NCBI GenBank assembly: GCA_964580455.1
Contig: CAZOKO010000020.1
Span: 1-30,964, forward strand
Length of the DNA: 30,964 nucleotides
Reading direction: 5' to 3'
Source of the DNA: CAZOKO01 sp964580455
Lineage (GTDB): Bacteria > Desulfobacterota > WTBG01
Every line of letters starts with the position of its first letter. The stretch's first letter is position 1. The notes beneath the pieces were generated by a model. That model did no database searches and had not been told where the DNA came from. It saw only the letters and a list, made by a program, of their open reading frames with translations. The position numbers and the translations under genes are program-made. Below, piece by piece: positions 16,477 to 25,352 of this stretch.

Positions 16477-18552
16477 ATGATTAATAAAGTTGAAACTGAA
16501 TGGGGTGGCAGGACTCTATCCATTGAAACAGGGAAAGTAGCTAAACAAACCAGCGGAGCTGTTACAGTACAGTATGGCGATAGTATTATTTTAGTCACTG
16601 CCGTTGCTTCCAAAGAACCAAGAGAAAAGATCAGCTTCTTCCCTTTAACCGTAGATTATCAAGAGATGACCTACGCCGCCGGGAAGATTCCTGGTGGTTT
16701 TTTCAAAAGAGAAGGAAGACCCAGCGAAAGAGAGATCTTAACTTCCCGATTCATCGACCGTCCCTTGAGACCACTTTTCCCTGATGGGTTTACTCATGAA
16801 GTTCAGATCATTGCAACCGTACTTTCGGCAGACGCTGAAAATAATCCTGACATACTGGCCACTATCGGTGCCTCTGCAGCCTTAGAGATTTCTGATATCC
16901 CTTTTAAAGGACCTATTGCAGGAATACGAATCGGAAGAATCGATAACCAATTCATCATAAATCCCTCCTTCGAACAGCTTGAGAAGAACACGCTTGAGCT
17001 TATCATAGCAGGCAGCAGGGAAGCAATCGTAATGGTTGAAGGAGAAGCCGATATACAGCCTGAAGAAGTCATTCTGGATGCTCTCTCCTTTGGTCATCAA
17101 TCATTAATGAATATTTTAGACATTCAGCAAGAGTTAAAATCAACCATCGGAAAAACCAAAATAGCTTTTAGTCCTCCATCCATTGACGAAACCCTGTACC
17201 AGTCTGTTTTTAACATTGCAAATGACAAAATACAACAGGCAATCCGCATACCTGACAAACTGGAGAGAAATGAAACATTAAGACAGATTGAAAAGTCAAC
17301 TCTTGAAGAATTACTGCCAGAAAAAGAAGACAAAGAGACGGAAATCAGTTCCATTTTAGATAAAATGGAGAAAGAAATAATAAGGGATTTCATCACCAGT
17401 GAAAGGGAAAGGATTGGCGGAAGAGGCTTTGATGAAATAAGAGAAATCTCCTGTGAAGCAGGGATTCTGCCCCGTGCTCACGGTTCTGCCTTATTTACCC
17501 GGGGAGAAACACAGGTACTGGCCTCAACGACACTTGGAACCACAGCTGATGAGCAACGGATTGATTCTCTTATGCAAAATGGCTCCAAAAGCTTCATGCT
17601 CCATTATAACTTCCCGCCTTTTTCAGTAGGAGAAGTTAAATTCCTGAGAGGTCCCAGCAGAAGAGAAATAGGACATGGGGTTCTGGCAGAAAAGGCCATT
17701 TCGAAGGTGCTCCCTTCAAATGATGAATTTCCCTATACGATACGCATCGTATCAGAAGTTCTGGAGTCTAACGGGTCTTCTTCTATGGCAACAGTCTGCG
17801 GATCTATCCTTTCACTGATGGACGCTGGTGTACCCATTAAAAATCCAGTGGCAGGAATTGCCTTAGGTTTAATCAAAGGGGATGATGAGTTTATTGTTCT
17901 CTCGGATATATTAGGAGATGAAGACCACATAGGAGATATGGATTTTAAAGTAGCTGGGACACGAGAAGGAATCACCGCCCTCCAGATGGACATTAAGATT
18001 ACCGGTATAACAACCGAAATACTCAAGAAAGCCCTTTTTCAGGCAAGAGAAGGTCGTTTATTTATTCTGGACAAAATGGAAACTGCCCTCAAAGAACCCC
18101 GCCCCTCTCTTTCCATCTGGGCACCCCGTATTGCAACCGTTCAGTTAAAGCCGGAAAAAATTGGTGGTGTTATAGGGCCTGGAGGAAAGGTTATTAAAAG
18201 CATTACTGAACAGACCGGGGCAAAGATTGAAATCGATGATACAGGAAAAGTCAACATTTACTCCAGCAGTTCCGAATCAGTTGAAAAGGCAATGAAATTG
18301 ATTCAGGAAATCGTCCAGGAAGCGGAGGTCAACAAAATCTATCTTGGAAAAGTAAGGCGAATCATGGATTTTGGGGCATTTGTTGAAATTTTTCCTGGGA
18401 CAGATGGACTCGTCCACATTTCCCAATTAGCTGAAGGACACGTCAAGAATGTTAGAGACATTCTCAAGGAAGGCGATGAAATAAAGGTAAAGGTTCTGGA
18501 AATTGACAAACAAGGCAAAATTAGGCTTAGTCGTAAAGAAGCAATTGAATAA
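16477..18552 (+). CDS. pnp: Polyribonucleotide nucleotidyltransferase (PNPase)
   Basis: Phosphorolytic 3'-5' exoribonuclease involved in RNA decay. The 691-residue protein shows two RNase PH-type cores (FFPLTVDYQEMTYAAGKIPGG in the first; LHYNFPPFSVGE in the second), separated by a helical linker. A KH domain (IGGVIGPGGKVIKSI) and a C-terminal S1 domain (GKVRRIMDFGAFVEI, ending GKIRLSRKEA) follow. Domain order and length match the bacterial family. AAGGAG lies about 11 bases before the ATG. It follows rpsO and a short hairpin. Confidence 0.98.
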   Translation: MINKVETEWGGRTLSIETGKVAKQTSGAVTVQYGDSIILVTAVASKEPREKISFFPLTVDYQEMTYAAGKIPGGFFKREGRPSEREILTSRFIDRPLRPLFPDGFTHEVQIIATVLSADAENNPDILATIGASAALEISDIPFKGPIAGIRIGRIDNQFIINPSFEQLEKNTLELIIAGSREAIVMVEGEADIQPEEVILDALSFGHQSLMNILDIQQELKSTIGKTKIAFSPPSIDETLYQSVFNIANDKIQQAIRIPDKLERNETLRQIEKSTLEELLPEKEDKETEISSILDKMEKEIIRDFITSERERIGGRGFDEIREISCEAGILPRAHGSALFTRGETQVLASTTLGTTADEQRIDSLMQNGSKSFMLHYNFPPFSVGEVKFLRGPSRREIGHGVLAEKAISKVLPSNDEFPYTIRIVSEVLESNGSSSMATVCGSILSLMDAGVPIKNPVAGIALGLIKGDDEFIVLSDILGDEDHIGDMDFKVAGTREGITALQMDIKITGITTEILKKALFQAREGRLFILDKMETALKEPRPSLSIWAPRIATVQLKPEKIGGVIGPGGKVIKSITEQTGAKIEIDDTGKVNIYSSSSESVEKAMKLIQEIVQEAEVNKIYLGKVRRIMDFGAFVEIFPGTDGLVHISQLAEGHVKNVRDILKEGDEIKVKVLEIDKQGKIRLSRKEAIE

Positions 18553-18611
18553 GTCCCATCTCACAAAGCTCAATAAAGCTCCCTTAAAAAATCTTCGCAT
18601 GCAATAAAAAC

Positions 18612-19871
18612 ATGTATCAAAAAACTGTACTAGCTAATGGCATCAGGATTGTTACAGAACAGATTCCCCATGTTCACTCTATATCTATGGGTGTATGGAT
18701 CATAACGGGCTCCCGTGATGAGGATAAATCACAAAACGGCATCGCCCATTTCATTGAACACATGCTATTTAAGGGAACAAAAAAGCGCTCTGCGCTGGGA
18801 ATCTCTAAGGAAATTGATTCAGCAGGAGGTATGATCAATGCCCTTACCGGCAAGGAATATACAGGCATCTATACAAAGATTCTGGACAAAAATAATGATG
18901 TGGCTTTTGATTTACTCACTGACATATTCCTGAATTCCATTTTTGATCCAAAAGAAATCGAGCGGGAACGTGAGGTAATTTTTCAGGAAATACATCTCTC
19001 CGAAGACACCCCGGATGAATACATACATGAAATTTTCAGCAAATCCTATTTCAGAGATCATCCACTGTCTAAACCTATCTTGGGAAATATGGAGACCGTA
19101 AACAACCTCAATCGTGAAAAATTAGTCTCATTCCTTAACCAAAATCACTACCAACCCTCCAAAATAATCATTTCTGCAGCCGGAAACCTTGACCATAATC
19201 AGATCGTAAACGGATTTAAAAAGCATTTTGATAACATTGCCAATCAAACTTCCGTCCCCTCCTGTAACTCTCTTAAACCAGTCTCCAGTTTTTTTGTTCA
19301 CACCAAAGAATTAGAACAGGTTCATTTATGTATTGGTACTAAAGGTGTACCCCAAAACCACTCTTTACGATACGCAGGTTATATATTGAATACAGTCCTG
19401 GGTGGAAGCATGAGTTCCCGCTTATTCCAGGAAATAAGAGAAAAGAAAGGGCTTGCTTACTCCATATATTCCTACTTCTCTTCCTTTTTTGATGCGGGGA
19501 TATTTGCTGTTTATCTGGGGGTTAGTAAAAAAACTGCAAAAGAAGCCACAAAATTAGTTATCGAGGAATTAAACAAGTGTAAGGATAACGGTATCTCTGA
19601 CTCTGAACTAAAAACCTCCAAGGAACATCTCAAGGGACATACCCTTCTGGCCTCTGAAAGTGTCGATAATCGAATGACCCGATTGGCCAAATGTGAAATC
19701 TATTTCGATAAATTCATCCCCATAGAAGAGATTCTTAATAATATTAACAAAGTCACCTCTCAAGAAGTAAAAGATCTTGCCCGGGAAATCTTTAACAGGG
19801 AATACCTGTCTCTGGCCGCTCTGGGTCCCATCAATCATAAAGATTTAACACCAGATTTACTGGATATTTAA
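18612..19871 (+). CDS. M16 family zinc metallopeptidase
   Basis: The 419-residue protein has the inverted zinc motif HFIEH at residues 46-50 (His46, Glu49, His50), with the third metal ligand expected at Glu126, about 76 residues after the second histidine. The second domain has the family segment REKKGLAYSIYSYFSSF. Such single-unit members resemble mitochondrial processing peptidase subunits and are often encoded after pnp. The natural substrate in bacteria is generally not known. No signal peptide is evident, so a cytoplasmic location is likely. No ribosome binding site is visible before the ATG. Confidence 0.93.
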   Translation: MYQKTVLANGIRIVTEQIPHVHSISMGVWIITGSRDEDKSQNGIAHFIEHMLFKGTKKRSALGISKEIDSAGGMINALTGKEYTGIYTKILDKNNDVAFDLLTDIFLNSIFDPKEIEREREVIFQEIHLSEDTPDEYIHEIFSKSYFRDHPLSKPILGNMETVNNLNREKLVSFLNQNHYQPSKIIISAAGNLDHNQIVNGFKKHFDNIANQTSVPSCNSLKPVSSFFVHTKELEQVHLCIGTKGVPQNHSLRYAGYILNTVLGGSMSSRLFQEIREKKGLAYSIYSYFSSFFDAGIFAVYLGVSKKTAKEATKLVIEELNKCKDNGISDSELKTSKEHLKGHTLLASESVDNRMTRLAKCEIYFDKFIPIEEILNNINKVTSQEVKDLAREIFNREYLSLAALGPINHKDLTPDLLDI

Positions 19872-19894
19872 CATTTGAGATTCTGAACACTCCC

Positions 19895-20956
19895 ATGGCT
19901 ACACCAAATCCTATAAATATCTATCAAAAGAAAATAAACAGGGAGCTTGATATATTGTTCAACTCTCTTAAAAAAAGATACTATAATCTCGATTATACCA
20001 GGATACTCATAAAATCCATGGAGGAGTTTTCAAAGAGAGGGGGGAAAAGGCTAAGACCAATTTTAATGATCCAGGGCTATAACCTCTTCAAATCTGAAAA
20101 CCGTGAAATTATAAAAGCCTCTATCTCTATCGAAATGATTCACAACTTTCTCCTTGTCCATGATGATGTTATGGATCATGATAGCTTGAGAAGAGGAGGT
20201 CTTACCATAAATAAATTATACAGTAACTATTTCAAACCCAGCTTTGACAACGAATCAAATACTCATCTTGGGAATGCCACAGCCATAACTATTGGCAACA
20301 TCTTTTTCTCCCTGGGCAATGCTATTATAGGAAACTCTTCTTTCCCCGAAAAAAATAAGTGCAAAGCACTTAACGCTATCAGTGAAATAATAACCAGTGT
20401 TGGTTTCGGTCAGTGCTATGATATTATGTACAGCACAAAGGATGAACTTGCAGAAGAAGAAATATTAATCATGTATAACCTGAAAACAGCAGTCTATTCT
20501 TTCAGTGGACCTCTGGTTCTGGGAGCAACACTGGCTGGAGCAAGCAAAACCAGTATCAAAAAAATAGAATCTTTTTCAAAACCTCTTGGGCTTGCCTTCC
20601 AAATCAAAGATGATCTTTTAGACCTCTATGGAACAGAAAGCACGTTAGGCAAACCGGTTGGCTCAGATTTCCGAGAAGCTAAGAAGACCCTCCTGCTTAC
20701 TACTATGCTGAAACTGGCAACCGCCAAAGAAAGGCAGTCAATCTTAAACTTTCTGGGTAACAAGAAACTGAATATGAAAGATATTAAGAGGATTAGAAAA
20801 ATTGCGGTAGCAACCGGGGCATTTGACTATTGTAATTCTCTATCGGACAGGCTTACAAATGAAGCAACGGACATTTTAAGGAATTCTTCCTATAATAAAA
20901 AAGGGATTAAAATACTATTGCAAATTGCTGATTACATTCAAAAAAGAGAATTGTAA
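19895..20956 (+). CDS. Trans-prenyl diphosphate synthase (probably short-chain)
   Basis: Condenses isopentenyl diphosphate with allylic primers. 353 residues with GGKRLRP near 49-55, the first aspartate motif DDVMD at 90-94 and the second KDDLLD around 238-243. The first motif is the compact DDxxD type, not the DDxxxxD form typical of bacterial farnesyl diphosphate synthase (IspA). A bulky Phe85 five residues before the motif suggests a geranylgeranyl or farnesyl product rather than a long chain. Product assignment is inference. It ends two bases from the stop of the convergent tlyA gene. Confidence 0.9.
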   Translation: MATPNPINIYQKKINRELDILFNSLKKRYYNLDYTRILIKSMEEFSKRGGKRLRPILMIQGYNLFKSENREIIKASISIEMIHNFLLVHDDVMDHDSLRRGGLTINKLYSNYFKPSFDNESNTHLGNATAITIGNIFFSLGNAIIGNSSFPEKNKCKALNAISEIITSVGFGQCYDIMYSTKDELAEEEILIMYNLKTAVYSFSGPLVLGATLAGASKTSIKKIESFSKPLGLAFQIKDDLLDLYGTESTLGKPVGSDFREAKKTLLLTTMLKLATAKERQSILNFLGNKKLNMKDIKRIRKIAVATGAFDYCNSLSDRLTNEATDILRNSSYNKKGIKILLQIADYIQKREL

Positions 20957-20958
20957 AG

Positions 20959-21717
20959 CTAATGTTTTTTCAGATAAATAAAAAATTCTTTGTTCCCCTT
21001 GGGACCTAATAGTGGGGACGCTAAAACCCCGATTACCTGAAGATTCAGGCTTAAAGCAAAGGAAGTAATCCCATCGATAACTTTTTCATGCTTTTTAACA
21101 TCCTTAACTACACCCCCTTTTCCTACTTCACCTTTCTCTACTTCAAACTGGGGTTTTATCAAGGCTATAATCTCACCACTCTTTTTAATTAACTCAATCA
21201 CCCTGGGAATAACTTTTTTCAAAGAGATAAAAGCTACATCGATAACCGCACCATCTGGTTCATCTTTAAACTTTTCTTTTGTGAGGTAACGGATATTACT
21301 CCTTTCCAGATTGATTACCCTCTCATCACATTTTAGTTTCCACGCCAGCTGGCCATAACCAACATCAACAGCATAGACACTGGTGGCACCTCGTTGCAAC
21401 AGGCAGTCAGTGAATCCCCCTGTAGAGGCACCAACATCCAGAAATATTTTACCGCCGACCTCGACCTTCCAGGAGTCAAGTGCCTTCTCTAATTTAGCAC
21501 CACCACGACTTACATAGGGGAATTCCTCTCCATTAACTGCAACCTCAGCATCAGTTGCTACCCGAACACCTGATTTTTCAACCCGTTTCCCATTAACCCA
21601 TACCTTCCCTTCCATTATAAAGGCCTGGGCCATTTGCCTGCTTTTAGTAAGACCCCTTTTGACCAGCACTTTATCCAGGCGATCTCCCTTAGCACTACTG
21701 GCTTTTAAATTTCTCAT
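20959..21717 (-). CDS. TlyA-type S4/FtsJ RNA methyltransferase
   Basis: About 252 residues: an N-terminal S4 RNA-binding domain (RLDKVLVKRGLTKSR...GKVWVNGKRV) followed by an FtsJ-type S-adenosylmethionine methyltransferase (YVSRGGAKLEKAL, DVGASTGGFTDCLLQ, VDVGYGQLAW, LIKPQFEVEKGEVGKGGVV). Characterised TlyA proteins 2'-O-methylate 16S/23S rRNA, and some have been called haemolysins. I chose ATG 21717, which overlaps the end of dxs by 23 bases. A longer in-frame reading would only add sequence lying within dxs. It is commonly encoded beside dxs. Confidence 0.93.
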   Translation of the reverse strand: MRNLKASSAKGDRLDKVLVKRGLTKSRQMAQAFIMEGKVWVNGKRVEKSGVRVATDAEVAVNGEEFPYVSRGGAKLEKALDSWKVEVGGKIFLDVGASTGGFTDCLLQRGATSVYAVDVGYGQLAWKLKCDERVINLERSNIRYLTKEKFKDEPDGAVIDVAFISLKKVIPRVIELIKKSGEIIALIKPQFEVEKGEVGKGGVVKDVKKHEKVIDGITSFALSLNLQVIGVLASPLLGPKGNKEFFIYLKKH

Positions 21718-23584
21718 CCATAATTTCTCTGGCTGAATGCACAATTCCCTCTGTATCCAATCCATACTTTTTACGCAGTATACTCTGTGAACCATGCTCA
21801 ACAAATATATCATCAATACCCAGGCACTTTACCCGCACTCCCTGGACACCCTTTTCTCCCAGCACCTCCAGGATAGAGCTGCCAAAACCACCTGGGAGCA
21901 CATTCTCCTCAACAGTTATTACCTTCCCGGCCTTTTGAGCTAAATCACAGATCAAATCCCTATCCAGTGGTTTTACAAAGCGGCTATTTACAACACTGGT
22001 CTTAATCTTTTCTTTCCCCAGTTCTTTGGCTGCGTTAAGGGCAGGATAAACAGTTGCACCAACGGCAAAAATAACGATATCTCCACCACTTTGCAAAACC
22101 TCTGATTTACCAATTTCAAGAGTCTTGAACTCTTCATCCAATTTCACCCCATAACCCCTGCCCCGTGGATAACGGATAGCTACAGGACCATTACACTGTA
22201 AAGCCGTTTTGAGCATATGCTGCAATTCATTTTCATCTTTAGGAGCCATAATAACTATATTCGGAATACTCCTTAAGTAGGAAATATCAAACAAACCATT
22301 ATGAGTAGCCCCATCTTCCCCTACAATCCCAGCTCGATCTAAAACAAACACCAAAGGTAATTTTTGGTAACATACATCATGCAGGATCTGATCATAACTT
22401 CTTTGCAGGAAGGTTGAGTAAATAGCAATAACAGGACGAAGCCTCTCTGCAGCCATACCTGCTGCAAAAGTTATAGCATGCTGTTCTGCAATGCCCACAT
22501 CATAAAACCTCTCAGGAAATTCTTTGTTAAGTTCATCCAGACCCGTTCCACTCGGCATGCCTGCCGTAATCGCAACGATGCTCTTATCCTCTCTTGCTAA
22601 TTTAATCAAGGTTTTGGCAAACACTTTTGTGTATGTCGGTGCCAGTGCCTTTTTTGATAACGACTTACCCGTCTTTACATCAAAAGGACCTGTTCCATGA
22701 AATCTAACAGGGTCTTTTTCCGCTGGCTCATAACCCTTTCCTTTGCTTGTAAGCACATGAACGATAATCGGCCCACTTAAACTTTTAATATTTTCCATAT
22801 TTTCCAGTAAATGGTCAAACCGGTGTCCAGAGATGGGACCAATATACCTGAACCCTAATTCTTCAAAAATGAGTCCCGGGGCTAATAATCTCTTTAATAA
22901 TTCTTCTGACTGTTTTACCACCTTTAATACGGATCTACCAATACCAGGAATAGTTTTAATAAAAGCGGTCATCTCATTCACAAATCTATTATAGAATTGT
23001 CCTGTAATTATTCTTGTAAGGTAGGCTGAGAGAGCACCCACATTTGGAGAAATGGACAACTCATTGTCATTTAATATAACGATTAAATCTTTCTTCATAT
23101 GGCCAGCCTGATTAAGACCTTCCCATGCCAAACCTGCCGTCAAAGAACCATCACCAATCACGGCAAGAACCTTATGTTTTTCACCTTTAAAACACCGAGC
23201 CTCTGCCATTCCCAGGGCTGCAGAAAGGGAGGTGCTGCTATGACCAACATTAAAAACGTCGTAAACACTTTCCTCTCTGCGGGGAAAACCACTGATCCCC
23301 CCATGTTGGCGAAGTGTATGAAATCGCTCTCTCCTGCCAGTGAGAATCTTATGAGCATATGACTGATGACCAACATCCCAGACAATTTTATCTTGTGGAG
23401 TATCAAAAATATAATGGAGTGCAATAGTCAACTCCACTACTCCCATACTGGATGCCAAATGCCCACCGGTCTTAGAGACTGTATTAATTATCTCTTCCCG
23501 AATCTCCTCGGCCAGCTGAGGCAACTGCTCCGGTTTCAGCAATTTTAAATCATCAGGACTATTTATACTTTCTAAAAGTCGCAT
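21695..23584 (-). CDS. dxs: 1-deoxy-D-xylulose-5-phosphate synthase
   Basis: Thiamine-diphosphate enzyme joining pyruvate and glyceraldehyde 3-phosphate, the entry step of the MEP isoprenoid pathway. The 629-residue protein shows DVGHQSYAHKILTGR, GISGFPRREES, the cofactor motif GDGSLTAG...LNDNELSIS, the transketolase region GIAEQHAITFAAGMA, DRAGIVGEDGATHNG and IRYPRGRG. Length is normal. No ribosome binding site is visible before ATG 23584, and an inverted-repeat element ends only 40 bases upstream, separating it from xseB. It overlaps the following methyltransferase gene. Confidence 0.98.
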   Translation of the reverse strand: MRLLESINSPDDLKLLKPEQLPQLAEEIREEIINTVSKTGGHLASSMGVVELTIALHYIFDTPQDKIVWDVGHQSYAHKILTGRRERFHTLRQHGGISGFPRREESVYDVFNVGHSSTSLSAALGMAEARCFKGEKHKVLAVIGDGSLTAGLAWEGLNQAGHMKKDLIVILNDNELSISPNVGALSAYLTRIITGQFYNRFVNEMTAFIKTIPGIGRSVLKVVKQSEELLKRLLAPGLIFEELGFRYIGPISGHRFDHLLENMENIKSLSGPIIVHVLTSKGKGYEPAEKDPVRFHGTGPFDVKTGKSLSKKALAPTYTKVFAKTLIKLAREDKSIVAITAGMPSGTGLDELNKEFPERFYDVGIAEQHAITFAAGMAAERLRPVIAIYSTFLQRSYDQILHDVCYQKLPLVFVLDRAGIVGEDGATHNGLFDISYLRSIPNIVIMAPKDENELQHMLKTALQCNGPVAIRYPRGRGYGVKLDEEFKTLEIGKSEVLQSGGDIVIFAVGATVYPALNAAKELGKEKIKTSVVNSRFVKPLDRDLICDLAQKAGKVITVEENVLPGGFGSSILEVLGEKGVQGVRVKCLGIDDIFVEHGSQSILRKKYGLDTEGIVHSAREIMDEKFKSQ

Positions 23585-23624
23585 TTTATTATTAAATCAT
23601 ATTAAATTTGAACCACGAAGTTTA

Positions 23625-23716
23625 CCCCGTTAGAAACTCTAATAAATTACTGCAAAACTTCAGAGAACATAATGATAATAGAATTTTAAATATTGTCTGG
23701 GTTGTTTCTAACGGGG
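23625..23716. repeat. Short element with CCCCGTTAGAAAC inverted termini, copy 2
   Basis: CCCCGTTAGAAAC (23625-23637) is perfectly inverted as GTTTCTAACGGGG (23704-23716) around a 66-base AT-rich interior. The outer ten bases match the termini of copy 1 at 9721. Flanks AACCACGAAG and ACGAAGAAGCACGAAG read as one older direct-repeat tract interrupted by the element. It lies between xseB and dxs and must be transcribed with them if they form one operon. Confidence 0.75.
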
Positions 23717-23750
23717 CGTACGAAGAAGCACGAAGAATAAATTCTTTAAA

Positions 23751-23981
23751 TCACTCCTCCTCCACTACAAACGGCTTTGTCTCCACTTTATCGCCTTTAC
23801 CCTTCAATAGTATCTCTACCTTCCTTTCAGCCTCTTCCAACTGTTTCGTGCAAAGACGAGACAACTTTATTCCTTCTTCAAAAAGTTTTAGAGATTCTTC
23901 TAATGCTAAATCACCCTCTTCTAATTTATTTACTATATTTTCAAGTTTCTTTAAAGACTCCTCAAATTTTTTTTTTGCCAT
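23751..23981 (-). CDS. xseB: Exodeoxyribonuclease VII small subunit
   Basis: 76 residues, typical length. The family pattern FEESLKKLENIVNKLEEGDLALEES is followed by LFEEGIKLSRLCTKQLEEAERK, mostly helical. It combines with XseA to form a nuclease degrading single-stranded DNA to short acid-soluble pieces. The start at 23981 lies 27 bases after the xseA stop, with only a weak GAG upstream. Fits the usual xseA-xseB order. Confidence 0.96.
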   Translation of the reverse strand: MAKKKFEESLKKLENIVNKLEEGDLALEESLKLFEEGIKLSRLCTKQLEEAERKVEILLKGKGDKVETKPFVVEEE

Positions 23982-24008
23982 TTTATCATCTCAGGTTAGT
24001 AGTTCAGT

Positions 24009-25346
24009 TTACTCTTTAATTTTCTCCACCTTGCAAAATACTTCTCCCTTTTCCAACACTACATTAATTTCATCTCCTGGAGTAATCATTCCACTTTCTT
24101 TCACAAGCTGATAAGAAGGAAGCAAGCGTGTAATGCTGTATCCCCGTTTTAACACATTTAAAGGACTTAAACCATCTAAACTTTTTAAATACCTTTCTAA
24201 TAGCTGGCGGAACCTGTAGAGTATCTGCCGCATACTGTCAATCAACCCCTTCTCATACAGTGTTACGCTTTTTAGATACTTCTCAATTGTAAGTTTAGGG
24301 CTGTTCAATAACAGTCTTCCTTTCCTCCCCTTCAATATCTCATCCTTAAGCTGCAACACCTGAAGAATACGAGGAGACAAACGGCTATTCAAATCATCCA
24401 CTCTCAATTTCAAATCAGTTAATCTGAAACGCAAATCTGGCAGTCCCCTTTTCAGAAACATAACCTGATTCCTTTCTGCCTCCAGGAGATGTATCATGTG
24501 TTTTTCCAGTCGATTAGAAAGTGATTCTACCAGATTAGTGAGTTCAACCTTGTCTTTCACTACCAGTTCCGCTGCAGCGGAGGGGGTAGGAACACGCAGA
24601 TCTGCTACAAAATCTGCAATGGTAAAATCAATCTCGTGGCCCACTGCAGAAACAACAGGAATAGAGGAACGATAGATTGCTCTGGCTACTATTTCTTCAT
24701 TAAAAGACCACAGATCTTCTAAAGAACCTCCACCTCTCGTTAAAATAATGACATCGATTCCTGGTATATGGTTTAGCTCCTCAATAGCGATGGCAATCTC
24801 CTGGGCAGACCCCTCACCCTGTACTTTAACCGGGTTAATCAGAATCTCTACATTAGGAAACCTTCTTCCAATAACATTCAAGATGTCCTTAATGGCTGCT
24901 CCAGTAGGAGAGGTCACAATCCCTATCTTCTGTGGTAAAAGAGGCAGGGGTTTCTTATTATCAGGATCAAACAGTCCCTCTTTTTGCAGCTTCTCTTTCA
25001 ACTGCTCAAAAGCAAGTTGTAGGGCACCAATTCCCTTAGGCTCCATGTAATCAAGGATTAACTGGTATTCACCCCTTGGCTCATAGACATTGATTCTTCC
25101 CCGGCAAATCACCAGCAGCCCATCGTGTGGATCAAACTTAAGATATCTTCCCATAAATTTGAAGATTACTGCTCTAATCTGGCTCTTGTCATCCTTGAGT
25201 GTAAAATAATAGTGCCCGGAAGAAGGACTTCTGAAATTAGATATTTCCCCTTCCACCCAGACCTCATCAAACCCCTCTTCCAGGTGTTTTTTTATCTCAA
25301 GAGTAAGCTCAGATATCGTTAAAATCTTCTTGTAATCTAAAAGCAT
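24009..25346 (-). CDS. xseA: Exodeoxyribonuclease VII large subunit
   Basis: The roughly 445-residue product has an N-terminal OB-fold (VWVEGEISNFRSPSSGHYYFTLKD), the family core KIGIVTSPTGAAIKDI, ILTRGGGSLEDLWSFN and PVVSAVGHEIDFTIADFVADLRVPTPSAAAE, then a coiled-coil region and a C-terminal barrel ending with LKRGYSI...GDEINV. ATGs lie at 25352 and 25346. GAGGG directly abuts the first but is about six bases from the second, so 25346 is preferred. First gene of the xseA-xseB-dxs-methyltransferase set. Confidence 0.96.
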   Translation of the reverse strand: MLLDYKKILTISELTLEIKKHLEEGFDEVWVEGEISNFRSPSSGHYYFTLKDDKSQIRAVIFKFMGRYLKFDPHDGLLVICRGRINVYEPRGEYQLILDYMEPKGIGALQLAFEQLKEKLQKEGLFDPDNKKPLPLLPQKIGIVTSPTGAAIKDILNVIGRRFPNVEILINPVKVQGEGSAQEIAIAIEELNHIPGIDVIILTRGGGSLEDLWSFNEEIVARAIYRSSIPVVSAVGHEIDFTIADFVADLRVPTPSAAAELVVKDKVELTNLVESLSNRLEKHMIHLLEAERNQVMFLKRGLPDLRFRLTDLKLRVDDLNSRLSPRILQVLQLKDEILKGRKGRLLLNSPKLTIEKYLKSVTLYEKGLIDSMRQILYRFRQLLERYLKSLDGLSPLNVLKRGYSITRLLPSYQLVKESGMITPGDEINVVLEKGEVFCKVEKIKE

Positions 25347-25352
25347 ATACAT

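Noticed and set aside
21384..21398. TGGCAC...TTGCA, resembling a sigma-54 promoter
   Set aside because: It lies inside the methyltransferase gene, and the GG-to-GC spacing is one base too short.
21718..21816. Longer N-terminus for the TlyA-type methyltransferase
   Set aside because: The added residues are out-of-frame dxs coding sequence and precede the S4 domain without similarity.
23608..24111. Plus-strand open frame containing a YPVRNSN-like peptide
   Set aside because: It runs through the CCCCGTTAGA element and the antisense of xseB; the peptide arises from the repeat's terminal sequence.
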